A stretch of 64,000 nucleotides of DNA. Origin: Eremophila alpestris peregrina (Eukaryota; Chordata; Aves; Passeriformes; Alaudidae). The notes below the pieces were generated by a model. The model did not search any database and was not told where the DNA came from. It saw only the letters and a list, made by a program, of their open reading frames with translations. The stretch is taken from NCBI GenBank assembly GCA_009792885.1, contig WMCF01000021.1, positions 2,713,713-2,777,712 of the forward strand, in the 5' to 3' direction. Within the stretch, counting starts at the first letter, position 1; each line of letters starts with the position of its first letter. Shown one piece after another: positions 12,101-25,499 of the stretch. The position numbers were made by a program, and so were the translations under genes.

Positions 12101-15100
12101 CGTTTTTGCTTCCTGCATTTGTGTGTTGCTGATGTGAGCCTGAGACTCTGCAGTTAGTGCATGGGTATGCCTTGGTTGTGGCTGGGAGAGGGCAGCCTGC
12201 AGGCTTGCCTTGCTTGCTAAAACATGATTTATACCTGATCCAGAGCACAGCCAGACCCTGCCATGGTGGCCCGTTGTGAGTGCCTGTGGCTGCTGGGCTG
12301 TAGTAAGAGTTAAGGACACTAGGTGGTACAATCACAGACTATTACATTACACTATTACATCGATTAAATCAGATTATTCACTCCAGGGAGAGCACCTGTT
12401 TCCAAGGCTCTGGAAAGATGAGGCTTTGCCTCTGTTTGCTCTGGGAAGGGAGGGTGCTGCCCCAGCAGAGCTGGAGGCTCTCTCAGGCTGGTTCAGAAAT
12501 GCACCTCTGAAATGCACTGGCAGCTTTAGTGCTCTCCTTGCCCCTCTGACGGCTGAGCTCTCTGGAGAAGTTGGGGAGTGCAGGAGAGTTGGTTTGTGTC
12601 AGTTGGTGAGTTTGCACAGGGAACTTGAGCATTTCTCTGGGCTCTCTGGGGAGTCATCCCTGTGTACAGCAATGCCAGCTGATAGTTCACTGAAACACTA
12701 GCTAAGGTTTATGTGACACTCCTCAAGTTTTTTGACACTACAAGAAATTCTAGGAGTCACAAAAATATGTGAAACTGCCTGTTTTAGTGCCTTGAGAATA
12801 CAATGCAGCAACTGTGCACTGAGGCATCATATCATGATACAGCAGTTGAAACCCAGAGTGAAAAACAATTTGTCTAATTCAGACCCGAAAGGAGATTTAG
12901 TGCAGGTAATATTTCATAACTGAGACTGATGAAATGAGGATTGGATTTATGTTGAAACCAAAGCTTTGAACATACTTAAATATTTCCATAACCCAGCAAT
13001 ACAAAACAGTTTGTTCTACTCTTTGTGGATGAAACACTTGGTTTTAAGTTGAATGCAAGTTTGACCAAAGTGGTCAGTGTCAAGTGACACATGAAATGTG
13101 CTGAGCCTCAGTCCCAGGGTGGTGTGAATGCAAGTGCTCAGGCCTGAGGTCAGCTCTGTGACCTTAGAGAGCTTCCCAGCTCTGCAGTGTGGACCTTTTA
13201 CTGAAATGTCTGAAAATTGCTTGGAATGACTCCTCTGTAACAGGTCAAAAAGGCAGAAATGTTCTGAGAAGTTTGGCTTTAACACAGATTAATTTTTAAT
13301 GTGTTATTTTTTCCATGTTAATTTATCAAAATATTCCTGCATGAGCACCTCACATTCAAGTGCTTTAAGTACACATTGTTATTGTAGGCCACAAATGATG
13401 GAATGTAATTCTTTTGTGGAAAGAGAACTTTTCTGATGCTGTGGGGAGAATTGCACATAGCATTACATTTAAGCATATAAGTAACTGTAAATAGGATTAG
13501 GGCCCCAGGAAATTGTTCCCTTCCTAAAGAAACACTTCCAAAAAGTTTGATGCATAGGATTGAAGTCTGACAGTGGAATGTTGCTTTTAGGGTGCAGTTT
13601 CATGTTATGACTGGCTTTGAATGTGAACTGTTGTCAGCAACATCCTTTTCTACCTAAATGCAGTTTTTGGGGTTTTTTTAGTTTGGAGGGGCTAAAAGAA
13701 CTCTGTTCTGTTCTCATCTGCTGCTAAGTCAGATGAGAAATAAAGAATGCTGTTTTCCCTTTAATTGCCCACAAACTTCAAACCTTGTCTGTCATGCTGA
13801 TGCTCTTTTTTATATCTCTTCGTAGCAATTCAGCAAATCAGAATGTGTTATGTCAAAAACTGCTTTAAAATGTTAGACTGGTATTTTTCTGTCTTGGTCA
13901 GTAAGTGTGGCCAGAAATCTTTGTGTTTAAGGCTTGTGTTGCTAGTGCTTAATTTAAATCTGTTTTATGAGGAGATGAGAAATTGCTACACGTTGAGGAA
14001 GTCTTAGACTTTTGTATTCTCACATTTCCATTGCATCTATAGAAGATAGCAGTCTTATTTTTAAAATCTTTGTGCCATGAAATGTCTATTAAGATTAAAT
14101 TTTTAATTATATTTAATAGCTCATTGTCAGTATGTTTTCTTAGGAGTCCATTTTCTTACAAATCCATTATTTACATGTGAGTCTTGGTTTTATTTTGGGA
14201 ACTTGCAAAGACAGATTCCTGAAGAACATTGTGATCTTTGAGTAGCTGCAGATTCTGCCTGGAAAATTTTACAAACATAATCTTTTTTTGGTTGGTTATT
14301 TTTTGAACTTATTTTTGGTTACTTGGGGAGGGCTGTGTGTTGTTGTTTATTTTTAGTATTACAATTTTGAAATGTTAAAACAACTCAGTACCATGCTGCT
14401 TTTGTGTAAGCAGACAAGTAACAGCAGAGCAGCAGGTGCTTCCTCTAGAGCAGCTTGGAGCTCTGCTAAAGGCACTTTCTGGCCTTTAAGTTAATTTTGC
14501 CAACTGATCTCAAACTGTAAGATGATTAAGCTGCTGTCCTAACAAGAAGTTCTGTTTCTGGAAACTTGAATTGAAGTGTCTTGTTTTAGATAAATAAGTC
14601 ATTTAGCTTGTGCTGTGGTTTATGGCTGTTAGTTTGGGGTAGGTAGGGAACACACATTTGTCATTGTTAGTGAAATCTTAATTACTTGTGTCTTTATAGA
14701 TTCCTTATAGTCAGCACTTGTTTAAAGATGATAAAGGAAGATGACTTTTTCCTTCAAAGAAAAAGTTAAGAGTTTGTAATTACATTTTGGGACATCACTG
14801 TATGCTTTTATAGAAAATTAGAAAATGCCAGAATTTAGGTTAACATTGTTAGAAAAAGTCTGGAGTTTGTTATTGTACAGATTATAAAACTGGATCTACT
14901 CATTAGATCAGATAAAGACAAGAGTTTCTGATTCTTTCAATGGGGCAGGTGGCCTCAAATTCTCTGATTTGATTATGGGGAGTTTGTCTCTTCAGCTGTG
15001 TCCAGAGCTAGGTGAAATAAATACATTGGTGTTTGTTAGGCAGTAAAATCTTGGTACAGAACAAAGCAGCTGGTTTTAAACTCAATTTTGTTTTGAAATA

Positions 15101-16688
15101 TGAATTGCATGTCAAATTATCAAACAGTGTTGAAATTGCAGCCTGAATTGCAAGAATAGCATGCAGGGTCAAGTTTCCTAGACTTGCCAGTATTTACGTC
15201 TTTGAATTTCTTATGTACAAAAATAGTAGTTTAACAAAAGCAGAGAGACAAGCTGCAACAACAGGAGCATCTGGCTGAGGCAGTGTTTGCAGGAAAGGAA
15301 TGGGATTTGGCCATGGAGCAGGGAGTTGCACAGTTGAAAGATTAGTGCCTGCTGCATTGGGGTCCTGAATGAAAAGCTGAGTTGCTGCTGTCATGTTAAC
15401 AGTCATGGAGAATGTTTTCCTTGAGACTTTATTAAGGCATTAGTGAGAATTGCACTGTCACAAAATTATCAGTGAAAAGGCCTTTATGTGTCAGGATTAA
15501 CAACAGGATGGTTTGTGTCCTGTGAGAGGAGACATCCTCATTCATCCATCCTGAGAATGGCTTTGGCACCACTGACCACCTCTTCATGCTATAGTAATAG
15601 TTATAGATTAGATCAGTGGTTTGTGTTTTTCTGTACTTGTTTGAACCCTTGATCTTCAGTTACTGTGCATGCATTGAAGTGCAGAGGCAGAACCAGAAAG
15701 CTCCTTTTCAAACTAAAATTAGAAAGAATTCAAAGAAAGTAAACAACCCATATTTGGCTCCAGAATATGGTGCAGGAGACTGGAAGCTCAGTGCACACTG
15801 CTGTGTAATAGAGACTTCAGATGTGTGTTAGGCTGGGTTTGTGGTGGGAGGAGAGGTCTTCACTCAGTGTGTGCAGGAGGGTAGCCCCAGAGCAGGGGGG
15901 CACTGCCCTGAGAGTGCCACAGAGCCTTGGGAACAGCTCCATTGTCCCAGCATTCTTCATTTCTCTGAGAGATGGTTCACTCAAACACTGCTCAGGGCTC
16001 TGGAGAAATGCTGCTGAGCCTCTTGCACCTGGCTCAGACTGTGTGAGGAATGATTCCCTGCTTGTCTCTGCTCCCAGCCCCTCAGTACCTGTGCAGTGCC
16101 AGTCCCTGCCAGGGGGTGGGAGTGCTTGAGCTAAGCCTTGCAGGCAGCTCCTCTGGGGCTGGGACTGGGACATTCACATGGTTCCCATTGCAGTTCCCTT
16201 CTGTAGAGAAAGGGAAAACAGAAATGTGAAGGCAATTCTGCTAAGGAAGCCACTGTACAGGTAAGAAATGCACTCATGCTGTGAATGAAGGAAGGCAAGA
16301 GCCCCTTCTGAACCCATAGGTGTTGCTTTAATTGTGGTCCCTCCTAGGTGACACCTGAGTGTGTTGCATTCAGAGGTGTCAGGCTGCTGGGGGTTTGTAG
16401 CCCTTCCTGAACAGTGTATCATGCCTGGAGGTGTTTCTGAAAATGCCTGGTAATTGGACCTTGGAGGAGTTTTTTGCTGCTACTGGTTATTGAGCATGAC
16501 ACTTTAGCAATATCTCCTTCAACAAAGAAAAGAGCAGAGCCCTCTCTGTGTGTAGTATTTCAAGACAAAAGCTACAGGTTGTTACACTGAGATTGTTTGA
16601 GGTTGTTCCACTGAACAAGACCTGCAGGTGTTGTGTTCTGGGCTGGATGTTTATCAGACAGGAGATGCCAGGTTTGTCAGCTGAGCAG

Positions 16689-16769
16689 GTGGAAGGTGTC
16701 TGTGTGTGCTGGGGGATTGGGCTGATGATCTTTAAGGGTCCCTTCCAATCCAAACCCTTCTGTGACTGA
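16689..16769 (+). mobile_element. CR1-type LINE 3' tail fragment
   Basis: The segment reads GGAAGGTGTC, then a GGGGATTGGG run, then TGATGATCTTTAAGG, CCCTTCCAATCC and TTCTGTGACTGA. This order and wording match the 3'UTR end of avian CR1 retrotransposons as I know them. CR1 insertions are almost always 5'-truncated, so a short tail is expected. It is diverged and carries no coding capacity. The assignment is from memory of the consensus. Confidence 0.75.
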
Positions 16770-16999
16770 GCAAAGCCATGAAAGTCATAGGAGACAAAAA
16801 TCACCATGGGAAGTGTCACATCGGAGCCTGTGCTGCAGGGGCTGCCCTGGAGGTGCTGTGTGCTGGGCACAGTTGTGAACACACTGAAAAGGAGTTCCTG
16901 CACTGCCACAATTGCCCTGTTCAGCTGCTCATTCTCTGTTACTGCACACTGCACACAATTGCTTCTGCAGGAACAAATCCTTCCTGTCAGGCTGGGAGG

Positions 17000-17106
17000 C
17001 CCTGCCACAGGCTCCCTGAGAAGCTGTGGCTGCCCCATCCCTTGGAAGGGTCCAGGCCAGGTTGGACAGGGCCTGCAGCAGCCTGGGATAGTGGAAGGTG
17101 TCCCTG
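17000..17106 (+). mobile_element. CR1-type LINE fragment (second copy)
   Basis: The segment contains GAAGCTGTGGCTGCCCCATCC, shortened here to its key words GCTGTGGCTGCC and CCATCCC. GGCCAGGTTGGACAGGG and GTGGAAGGTGTCCCT follow. These are hallmarks of the CR1 3' region just upstream of the element terminus. The copy stops before the final GATGATCTTTAAGG part, which the neighbouring fragment at 16689 has, so the two are separate insertions or pieces of one rearranged element. Both lie in the + orientation. Confidence 0.75.
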
Positions 17107-17522
17107 TGAGACCTTAAAGCAACATCAGCTTTAAAGCCCTTTACAGGCCAAACTTTTCTAATTCTGTGAAATACTGGTTTTCTGCACAAATCTGGTGAAA
17201 AGTGCAAAGTCTTAAATGAGCCTAATGTGTTTTGCTATTTGAATTAGTTTAAAATGCACTTAAGCTGATGAGTTGCATCTCTGTCAGTGCTCTAGATTTA
17301 ATTTTTCTTTGATGAACAGCTAGAACATATTTAGACTTAATAACTTTCATGCCATATTATCTTTAATTTGACAAGATTCTTGTGAGAGATGGTTTGAGCA
17401 CATTTCCCTGAACTTACTGAGCATTTCATTGTATATTTTATTTTTCTCTGTCACAATTTTTAAAAAATTCCTTTGTCTAGGAAAGACCATTACAAACCCT
17501 AAATGAGATTTTCTTCCCTTAG

Positions 17523-17665
17523 ATTGCAAAGAGCACATCACAGAAGAGGCCAAGCCAGAATCCATCAGTGACACAGCTGACCTGGCTCTGCCACCTGAAA
17601 TGCCAATTTTAATTGATTTCCATGCTCTGAAGGATATCCTGGGCCCCCCCCTGTATGACATGGAG
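17523..17665 (+). CDS. LONP2: LONP2 coding exon: ATPase-protease linker (residues 599-646)
   Basis: The exon completes an aspartate codon and reads CKEHITEEAKPESISDTADLALPP in two acidic blocks. It ends MPILIDFHALKDILGPPLYDME at donor GTAACA (17666). In human LONP2 this is the linker joining the AAA+ module to the proteolytic domain, and the FHALKDILGPP block is closely conserved. The acidic first part is the most variable piece of the protein in this window. The acceptor AG is at 17521-17522. The exon ends in phase 0. Confidence 0.96.
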
Positions 17666-20600
17666 GTAACATCCTCATTTGTTTCTGTTTGCTGCTCTGC
17701 TTATTGCTATTGACTGAGTCTGTACAGTGGTAACAACTTCAAAATATGTTAATAACTGTTTCTTTATGTTCCACAAAGTGTGTTTTCACCTAAAGCAGTT
17801 TTTTTTTCATTCAGGGTATGTAAATAACACAATGCCCTGACTTTTCTGTTAGCAAAGGTTCCTGCAGCAGTGCTGAAGAATGTGCTGGTGTTTTTTCAGA
17901 TTGGAACAATTTTGCTTTTGTTTGGGGGATGTTTGGTGGTCTTGGGAAAGAAGCCAAAAGTGGAGCCCAGGAATCCTGTCTCTGCAGCAGCTGTGCTAAG
18001 GACTGTCCCTCATACCTCCTTAAAGCCAGGCAGCATTTCTGGGTATTAAACCTCTTCAGTTTGCACCAGAAGTTCTCAGACATTCTTTAGGTTAATGTGA
18101 CTCTTAGCTATTAAAATGTTTTATGATCAGTCAGGCACCTCCAGCTCTGCTCCTCAGTAGGCATATTTCAGATTTTTTTGCTTTCTCCCATCTGTATTTT
18201 GCTCTGGTCTATGGAAATGCCATCAGTTCAAGTAGTTTGTTAGTCTGGGAGTCTCATTTCACCAGTCACAGTGCAGTTGTTCTCTGGTTCTGAGAACTTT
18301 CCTCTTGTCCTTTTCTCCTAAATCAGAGGACCAGACTTAGAGTGGGGTTTGAAGAACAAAAAGAGGACAAGGTGATTCGGATAGCAGGAGAAAATGAATG
18401 ACTGTCAAGGAATGAATCAGTTTTTAGATCTGAACTGAGGCTTTGGGATATGGAGATTTTATCATGGAAGAGGCTCTTAAGGAAGAGACAGAGATGAGGA
18501 GGCACTGGAAGGGGCAGTGCCATTGATGGGGATAGAGGAAGGTGACAGGGACAGTGGCAGTGGGGAATGGAAGGCAAGGCAGATCAGTGACCCACAGGCA
18601 GTGCCTGGTGGCTCTGGGCTGAGGGCACTCACATGGGATCTTTGCTGATTCATGGTTTTACTTCTAGAAATCAGAAGAATTTGCTCTTTAGGCAAATGAC
18701 TGAATTGTCAGCAACTTCCATTTGTTCTTTGCAGCTCTCAGAAGCCTCTGTACCCAGCAGAAGATCACACAAATGTAAAAGTTCAGTGCTAATATGGGAC
18801 TTCTCTTAGGTGTTCTGCCTGGGGTCAGTTTTGTTTCTGGAGTTGTTTATTCATTGAAATTTGGTAGTGTGGCTGTGTTGGAAAATAATTTCTGCTATTT
18901 TGTCTTTTTTTTCTGTGGGATTAAGTAATACAAGTAACATTTTTAAAGTCTGGTTCTTCATTTCAAGTGTACAAATACAGGAGTGCTGGATGGGGGTTTT
19001 CTTTAGTTGGTTTTTTGTTTATTTGCTGTGGGGTCCACAACAGATGCCATAAATGTGAAGGTAAGCATTTCATGGAGCTGCTGGCCTGTGTAAGCTGAAA
19101 TAAGACTGACTGAAGCTTGTGACTTCTGTATCAAAAGGTTTTCTTAACATTTTTGTATTTAGAAGGCAAATTTTGAGCATAAACAGAAGTAGAGATGAAT
19201 CCACACAGATCAATTCCCCAAGCAGCCCAGGATTTCTTTTCATGTACTATTTGCTGTATTTCTTGAATGAATATTTTTCAGTACACACTTTGTTTTTTTC
19301 CATGTAAATTGCTCAGATAACAACATAACTCCTATTTTAAGCAATTTTCCCAGCTAATGTGTAACTCCTTAGAATTTTCTCAAGTCCCCCAGGGTTCTTT
19401 GGAGGAGCAGAGCTGCTCTGGAGGTGTCTGAGCCTGGCTGCTGTGGGTTGTGCTCTGCAGTCCCTGCTCTGGCTGTGACCTGGGAGCTTCACCCTGGGCC
19501 TGCATTTGGGCAGGATTTGGCAGCAGCTGGACCAGAGGCAGATGGAGGCAGCCATGTGTCAGTGCCTGCTTGGGGCAGGGCAGATGGGGCTGCAAACATG
19601 GCATGGCTTCACTGATCTGCTGTCCTTCAGGGAGCTCCTGCCACAGGGATTCATCCTGCACCTTTGCAGGGCATTGCTTGGCTCTTGTCTGCACTGCTCT
19701 CCCAGCAGGAAAGCCTGACAGAATATTCAGCTCCTATGTGCTGGATTAATTCATTTGTCACAAGTAAATAATCTTACGTGTCTCTCTACAGAGCAAATGT
19801 TGGATTAAATCACATAGTGAGGCTTTGAAAGAATAATCTCAACAGTTTAAAGTGCAGAAGATTTAATGAAATGCTTTAGCAGAGCACACTTTTGGGGGAA
19901 AGGGTTTCTAGCAAACTTTGTATTTTTGGCTTGGATTTTAGTTTGTGTTTTGGGGGATTTTTTAGCTTTTCTTTTTTTTTCTTTCAACCCTTATTTCTGC
20001 TCAAGTAACAAAATTTGCACCACAGGAAGGTCCATCAAGGATTGGTTTATATCCACTTAACTTGAGTGAGGTTGAAGGGACAGAAGCTGTAGGTCAGGGA
20101 AGTGGCCTGTTCCAGGAAATGAAACTGCAAATGCCATAAAAGAATGGCTCTGTTTTAATGGGACATGCAGAATTCTAATTAAGGAAAAAATTGGGGTGTC
20201 TTTCAGAAGCAAAACCTGTCCAAAGCACAGGTTTAGATTGGCATTTTTATTTCAGAACTATCAGTCTTGTGGTGATGTTTCTGGGAAATCCTCCTCCCTC
20301 AGCAGGAAGCCACTGTTAATGTGCTTTGCCAGCAGTGATTTGCCAGGGAATGAATCAGAAGAGTACAAAAAAAGTTGGTACAGTCAGGCTGGGAGAACCT
20401 GTGGAAGAAAAACAAACATGCTAAAGGCCAGCAAGTGATGAACTGGTTCTCTTCTTCCCTTTGTGAATCAGGGACTTACCAGCTTCTTGTCCATCATTGA
20501 CTTGGTGTAGCTCCAAAACTGCAGATGGTAACCTGAAATACTCTAAAATAAAGGACTGCTGAATGTTAAGACTTCAATTTTGCAGTGTCCAGGCAGCTGA

Positions 20601-22377
20601 AATGCATCTGACAGTATGTTCATGTCCTCAGGGTACAGCTAAATCACAGCTCTTTGGTCTCATCTACAAAAATTCTCAAACCCCAAGACTCCATGTAGGT
20701 CAGTGACATCTCCATCAGCTGACATCACCAGCCATCAGCTGATTGGAATGGCCATTTTTAACTGAAGTTGTTTAGAAAGTGTAAGAAAGGATTTATTCTA
20801 ATTTAAATTCATCTGACTTTAGGTGAGAAGAAATTTTTCAGAGGTGCCAGGAGCGATTCAGTCTTGTGGGGCTGCCTGTGACATTTGGGGTGTCTCCTGC
20901 AGTGCAGGGTCCTCTCCTCTGGGTGCTGGGGCTCTGTGCCTCTGTGTTTGGGGATTCCCGAGGGGCTTTTCTGCAGCCAGGTCTCAGAGCTGCCAGGGCA
21001 TTTCCCACGTGTCAGCAGGCTCAGCTCAGGAGGCTGCAGCAGGGCAGGTCCCTCTCTCTCTCTCTCTGCAGGACAGCAGCAGAGGCCCCAGCTAATGAGC
21101 AATGGTCCAAAGGTGATCGACACCTACTGCACAGCCAGCCTCTCCTATCAGATCTCTCTGACTGGTGAAAGGAGGAGGAGGGTACCTGCCTCGTCTGAGG
21201 ACAGAGCAGGGAGCCTGTGCTGAGTCTTTAGAACCATTTGGGGTTTGATTTGTTGTCCCATTTGCTGTGTTCTGCCCCTGAGCTCTCAAACAGTCTCTAA
21301 ACTGTTTTCAATTGATTCAGTCTAAAAAACCTGAAACAAAACCCCTGAATCAACAAACCTTGTTGATGGCTGCTTTGGGCTGAGGGTGTGGACAGCTAAC
21401 TTTGTTCATCACACCTGTAATGTTTGAAACCATGGTTTGCCAAAATAGCATTGTCTGCAGTGCAAAAGGGATTGTTCCAGCACTGCTGGATTTCAGTGTG
21501 ACCAGGACAAACTGACTTTGTTAACCTGAGTTACTGAGCAGTTACTAAAATAATCAGAGTAAATCACCATAACTAATAACACACAGGGAAGGGATATAGA
21601 AACTGATGTTAGCAAAAATGAAAATGCTTGGTGAGCTATTTTGAAAAAAGTGAAACACACTGTTCTGTACAATTTTCTTAAGTGCTAGAAAGAGCCTTCT
21701 GAGCTAAATCATGCCAGTGAAAGCAAATGGCAGGATATTGGTGCCAGTGCTCAGGTAAGGGAGAGCCCCGGGAGAAGAGGCTGTGTGGCTTCCTTGGCTT
21801 TGGCTGCCAGTGGAGCTGCTGATGGCTTGGCTGCTTGTAATTCCTAAAGGGATCTGTCAGGTGTCCCCTGTGCCTGGCCTGGGAACACATTCACCTTCTT
21901 GCTGTTTCAAAGTGTTTGTAGATGTCTGCAGGGAGCAGCACTGGGGGCTTGGCAGTGCCACCAGCTTTAAAAAGGCTTTTAGGGAACATCGGGGAGCAGA
22001 ACTGGCTTTGTCACAGGAGTGGAAGTGATGGCAGACACACTCCAGCACATGGGTTACATCACATCAACAGTCAGGAGTGACTGATCACTTGAAGTCCTTT
22101 GAGGAGAAAGATTCTTACGGTGTTTTTGGGGGCAGGGAAGGTTTCAAGAATGACACACCCAGATGTTTGCCACGGCCTTAAGCTAAGCTGCCACATACAG
22201 CTCCTGTTGTGTAATCAGTGTTCACACACATCCAGACCTACTGCTGCATTAAATAATACATTAAAATACAAGATATCAGACACTGGGCTAAACTTATATG
22301 TTTTCATGGTGCAGTAGTATGAGAGCCAGCTGTGGAGTGGTGTTTGCTGTTTGCTGAATCCCTCCCGTGTCCTGCAG
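17666..22377 (+). other. LONP2: LONP2 intron (4.7 kb)
   Basis: Non-coding. A CT-dinucleotide stretch ends in GCAG at about 21053-21070 and mimics a splice acceptor, but it is not needed for the reading frame. GC-richer patches occur at 19400-19700 and 20830-21100, without recognisable similarity. The true acceptor is CCTGCAG, ending at 22377. Confidence 0.85.
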
Positions 22378-22585
22378 GTGTCGGAGCGCCTCAGGCAGCC
22401 GGGCGTGGCCATCGGGCTGGCCTGGACGCCGCTGGGCGGGGAGCTGATGTTTGTGGAGGCCAGCCGCATGGAGGGCGAGGGGCAGCTCACACTCACGGGC
22501 CAGCTGGGGGACGTCATGAAGGAGTCAGCTCACCTGGCCATCAGCTGGCTGCGCAGCAACGCCCGGAGGTACCAGCTCACCAACG
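22378..22585 (+). CDS. LONP2: LONP2 coding exon: start of proteolytic domain (residues 647-716)
   Basis: The exon reads VSERLRQPGVAIGLAWTPLGG, continues MFVEASRMEGEGQLTLTGQLG and ends in DVMKESAHLAISWLRSNA and RRYQLTN plus one base of an alanine codon, before donor GTGAGA. This is the beginning of the Lon (MEROPS S16) protease domain. The G-x-A-x-GLAWT-x-x-GG motif and the TG-x-LG-x-VM-KES helix are family hallmarks. The exon is strikingly GC-rich and CpG-containing while the neighbouring protease exon at 23668 is AT-rich. Length and phase match the human protein. Confidence 0.97.
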
Positions 22586-23667
22586 GTGAGAGCAGCACTG
22601 CTGGGCACTGCGTCCTGCTGGGGGACACTGCATGGCACTTGCAGCCCCACAGCCTGCTGGGGGACACTGCTGAGTAACCCTGCACTTACTCACTGGGAAC
22701 ACGTAACACACAGGGGCTTTCAGCCATCACTGCTGCCCTGGAGATCAGCTCCAGAGTGCCTTTGTGTGTAGTGCTTTGCCAGCTGCTGCCAAGCCAAGGT
22801 GGTTGTGGCCTGGCAGAACACAAGCTGTGTCTCCCTGCCCCAGCCTGGAAGGCTGTGGGCACCTCAGTGCCAAGGTGCTTCTCCTTGCTTGTGGCAGACA
22901 CTGCCTCTGACTCATTTTTACACTCAAGCTTTCCAGCAGTATTTTTGTTATGGAGACAGATATGGAAGTCTGTAGTTTTTCTCTGACAGGTTCTGTTAAA
23001 ATGTTTTTGTTGCCTTAAGTTTTAGTATTTGAGATTGTTAGGTTTGTATGGCAGCTGTGGAACTGCAGTGCAATAGGGCTCTAGACAAGAACATTTTAAC
23101 TATGTTTTGTCTGAACCTCCCAGGACCTCTGGAAATGTGCTTTCTAGATTGATCATCTGCTTATCAGGCAAACAACTGACCAGTATCTGTCACTATTTCT
23201 GGAAGCTTAGATAGGTTAAAAACCAAAATGGAATGTATGAGATGCTGCAGGCATTACCTGTGTGCATGTTCACCTCTCTGGTGTACACTCCATGTACTCC
23301 ATTACAGGTGAAAAGACATAACTTTCACTTTATTCCAATTGTGAGTTTCTGTGGAGTGTTCTCTGAACATTGACATTGATGGTTTGGGATAAAAATCCTG
23401 TGTAGAAATCCCTTGGTTTCCACATTAATTCCTGCCCTCAATTTCCCAATGCATGCAATGCCAAGCTTATTGGTTATCATGTTACAGTTTTTCCTAGGAG
23501 TCTGGGTGTAGGAAAGCTCACTGGCATTTGTCTTTTAGGGCCTCTGCAATATTGTATTGTTTTTTTCAGCCTACTGTTAGTAAATAGTGCCAGGGCTTTT
23601 AGAACAAAGACCAGGAACAAAATGGGTTTAGATTTTTAACATTCAAACCATTCTTTTTTTCCTTAAG
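22586..23667 (+). other. LONP2: LONP2 intron (1.1 kb)
   Basis: Non-coding, GC-rich near its 5' end and AT-rich later. It ends in a T-rich tract and a CTTAAG acceptor (AAG type) at 23667. No gene or recognisable repeat seen. Confidence 0.88.
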
Positions 23668-23858
23668 CTTCTGGAAGTTTTGATCTCCTTGACAACACTG
23701 ACATCCATCTGCACTTCCCAGCTGGAGCTGTCACAAAAGATGGACCATCTGCTGGTGTTACCATAGTAACCTGCCTTGCTTCACTCTTCAGTGGGCGGCT
23801 GGTGTGCTCAGATGTAGCCATGACAGGAGAGATTACACTGAGAGGCCTTGTTCTTCCA
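23668..23858 (+). CDS. LONP2: LONP2 coding exon: catalytic Ser743 (residues 716-779)
   Basis: The exon completes an alanine codon and reads SGSFDLLDNTDIHLHFPAGAV, then TKDGPSAGVTIVTCLASLFSG, and ends RGLVLP at donor GTAAGT. DGPSAG is the Lon catalytic serine motif. The serine codon lies at 23748-23750 and is residue 743 in human numbering. The serine works as a Ser-Lys dyad with Lys786 in the next exon. The AMTGEITLRG block, also a Lon hallmark, is intact. Codon use is AT-rich. Nothing indicates loss of activity. Confidence 0.97.
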
Positions 23859-25499
23859 GTAAGTATCACTGGAGAAAAGAGCTAAGTTGTATTAATTCTC
23901 CCTATTTTGGATATAAAATCTGTTTGTAGCCACTTAGAAAAGGGTGGGGCCAGAGCCTTGCTGGATCATTCCTTAGCACCTTGCAGTCTCTGCAGCTGGA
24001 AGAGGCCAGGCTGCTGCAGGACTGCCCCACTGCTCTGCTCTGCCTTTCACTAAAGCCAGCCTTGATGGGGCTTTTTGGGAAAATACATTAAAGTGTCTAC
24101 TGGGGAAGGAAATGTCAAAGTCTGAAAATGCAGTTGGCTCTAAAGTCTGCCCTGCAGTTTCTAAATGTTCCTCAGACTGTTGGTACAGAACTACCTCTGG
24201 TGTCTTTGAAAAGTTGTGTTTTACAGCTCTTACAGTAACTGCACACAGGTTACTCCTGAATCCATGCATCTACTTCTAGGCTTCTCCCAAGTGTTGGTCC
24301 TTGTATGTAGCTCAGCCAAATGGGGTTTCCATAAAGCTTTGTCAAAGCCTGAATGCAAAGAAGGTGTTCGAACAAACAGAGTTTAGTTTGAAGTGTCAGT
24401 GGAGCCTGGCACAGCTGCTGAGGCTGATAGGGGAGTTACCATCTCATACCAGTGATGGCCAGATGGAGGCTGGAGCTGGAAATCAGGCACAGGATGTTGT
24501 TTCCTGCAGACAGAAGCAAAGGTGCCGTGGGAGGCAGTGGCCTGGGAGGCTCTGGGGGCAGACACTGACAGGACCCCTTGCCCAGGGTTCTGGAGCACCC
24601 TGCAGTGGCTCTGGTGGGAGCCAGCCTGTCCTGACTGCACCAGGCAGTGAGCACCCTGTGCCTGCTGCTCAAGCTGTGTGCAGAGGTAAGGTACCTGTAA
24701 ATATGAAACCACATTTTCCCCCTTCCCCAAGGCAGTCTGGAATGTTGCTGTTAGCAGTGAGTGAATTCCAGGGCTGTGCCAGGGGCTGCAGGTGCAGCAG
24801 TGCCGTGGGTCACCCTGAGGATCATGGTGCACTCCTGCCCTGTGTCTGCACTGTCATACAGGCCCTTCCTCTCCTCTAAAGCACTGTCAAATTACACCTT
24901 CTGCTCTAAGATGGTCTTTAGGAATAGAAAAGAGTTTGGGGGAAGAAGCTACAACTGTAAGAAAAATGAAAATTTAACCCCCCTGTTTACATCTCATTAG
25001 CAACTCATCCTGGATGCTGAGGGGAGCAGTGCCTCTCCACTCCACAGGGTCACTCTGCTGTGCATATTTTGTTGTACAGCTCCAGTTATTTTTCATGGGA
25101 CACTGCTTCCTTACGACTCCTTTCCCCCTAAATCTAGCACTGCCTTTAACAGAAAAGTCTTCTGTTCTAGTGCAGGTGCAGGATTTCAGCACATGTTAAA
25201 AAGATGGAGTGAAGGCCACTCTTGTTAAATTCCTGAAAAGCAGTGACTTTTCCACTATTGGTTCTCTTGTACCTGCACTCCTGAATGTATTTTTCTCATT
25301 ATTAGCTGCTACAGTATTCTTTCTGTAGCATAATACACTTATTTCCCTCATTAAGCACACGATGAGCTACAACTCTGACTGTATTTTTAACTGCTTTCCT
25401 CAATGACTGAGGGAGGCAGAACCTTTCATGGAAATTGAACCCCCGATGCGATGTTACAGTAACTATGAGATGAGTTCATTGTTGTCTCCTCCTCCTTAG
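23859..25499 (+). other. LONP2: LONP2 intron (1.6 kb)
   Basis: Last intron. Open frames of 149-192 codons on both strands at 24301-24879 lie in a GC-richer patch. They have no recognised similarity and no splice context, so I treat them as chance. The acceptor is CCTTAG ending at 25499. Confidence 0.87.

Larger units (their letters stand above)
9181..17522 (+). other. LONP2: LONP2 intron (8.3 kb)
   Basis: The longest LONP2 intron in the window. It contains two CR1-like LINE tails (16689-16769 and 17000-17106) and an ATT trinucleotide run near 9318-9336. No exon-like open frame with bracketing splice sites was found, and the flanking exons join in phase without one. The acceptor is the TTAG ending at 17522. 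Confidence 0.86.

Noticed and set aside
16487..17038. 183-codon - strand open frame
   Set aside because: It overlaps CR1 fragments on the opposite strand and has no similarity to known proteins.
21053..21100. CT tract ending in GCAG that looks like a splice acceptor with a following open frame
   Set aside because: The flanking LONP2 exons already join in phase and give exactly the human length, so an extra exon would disrupt the conserved linker.
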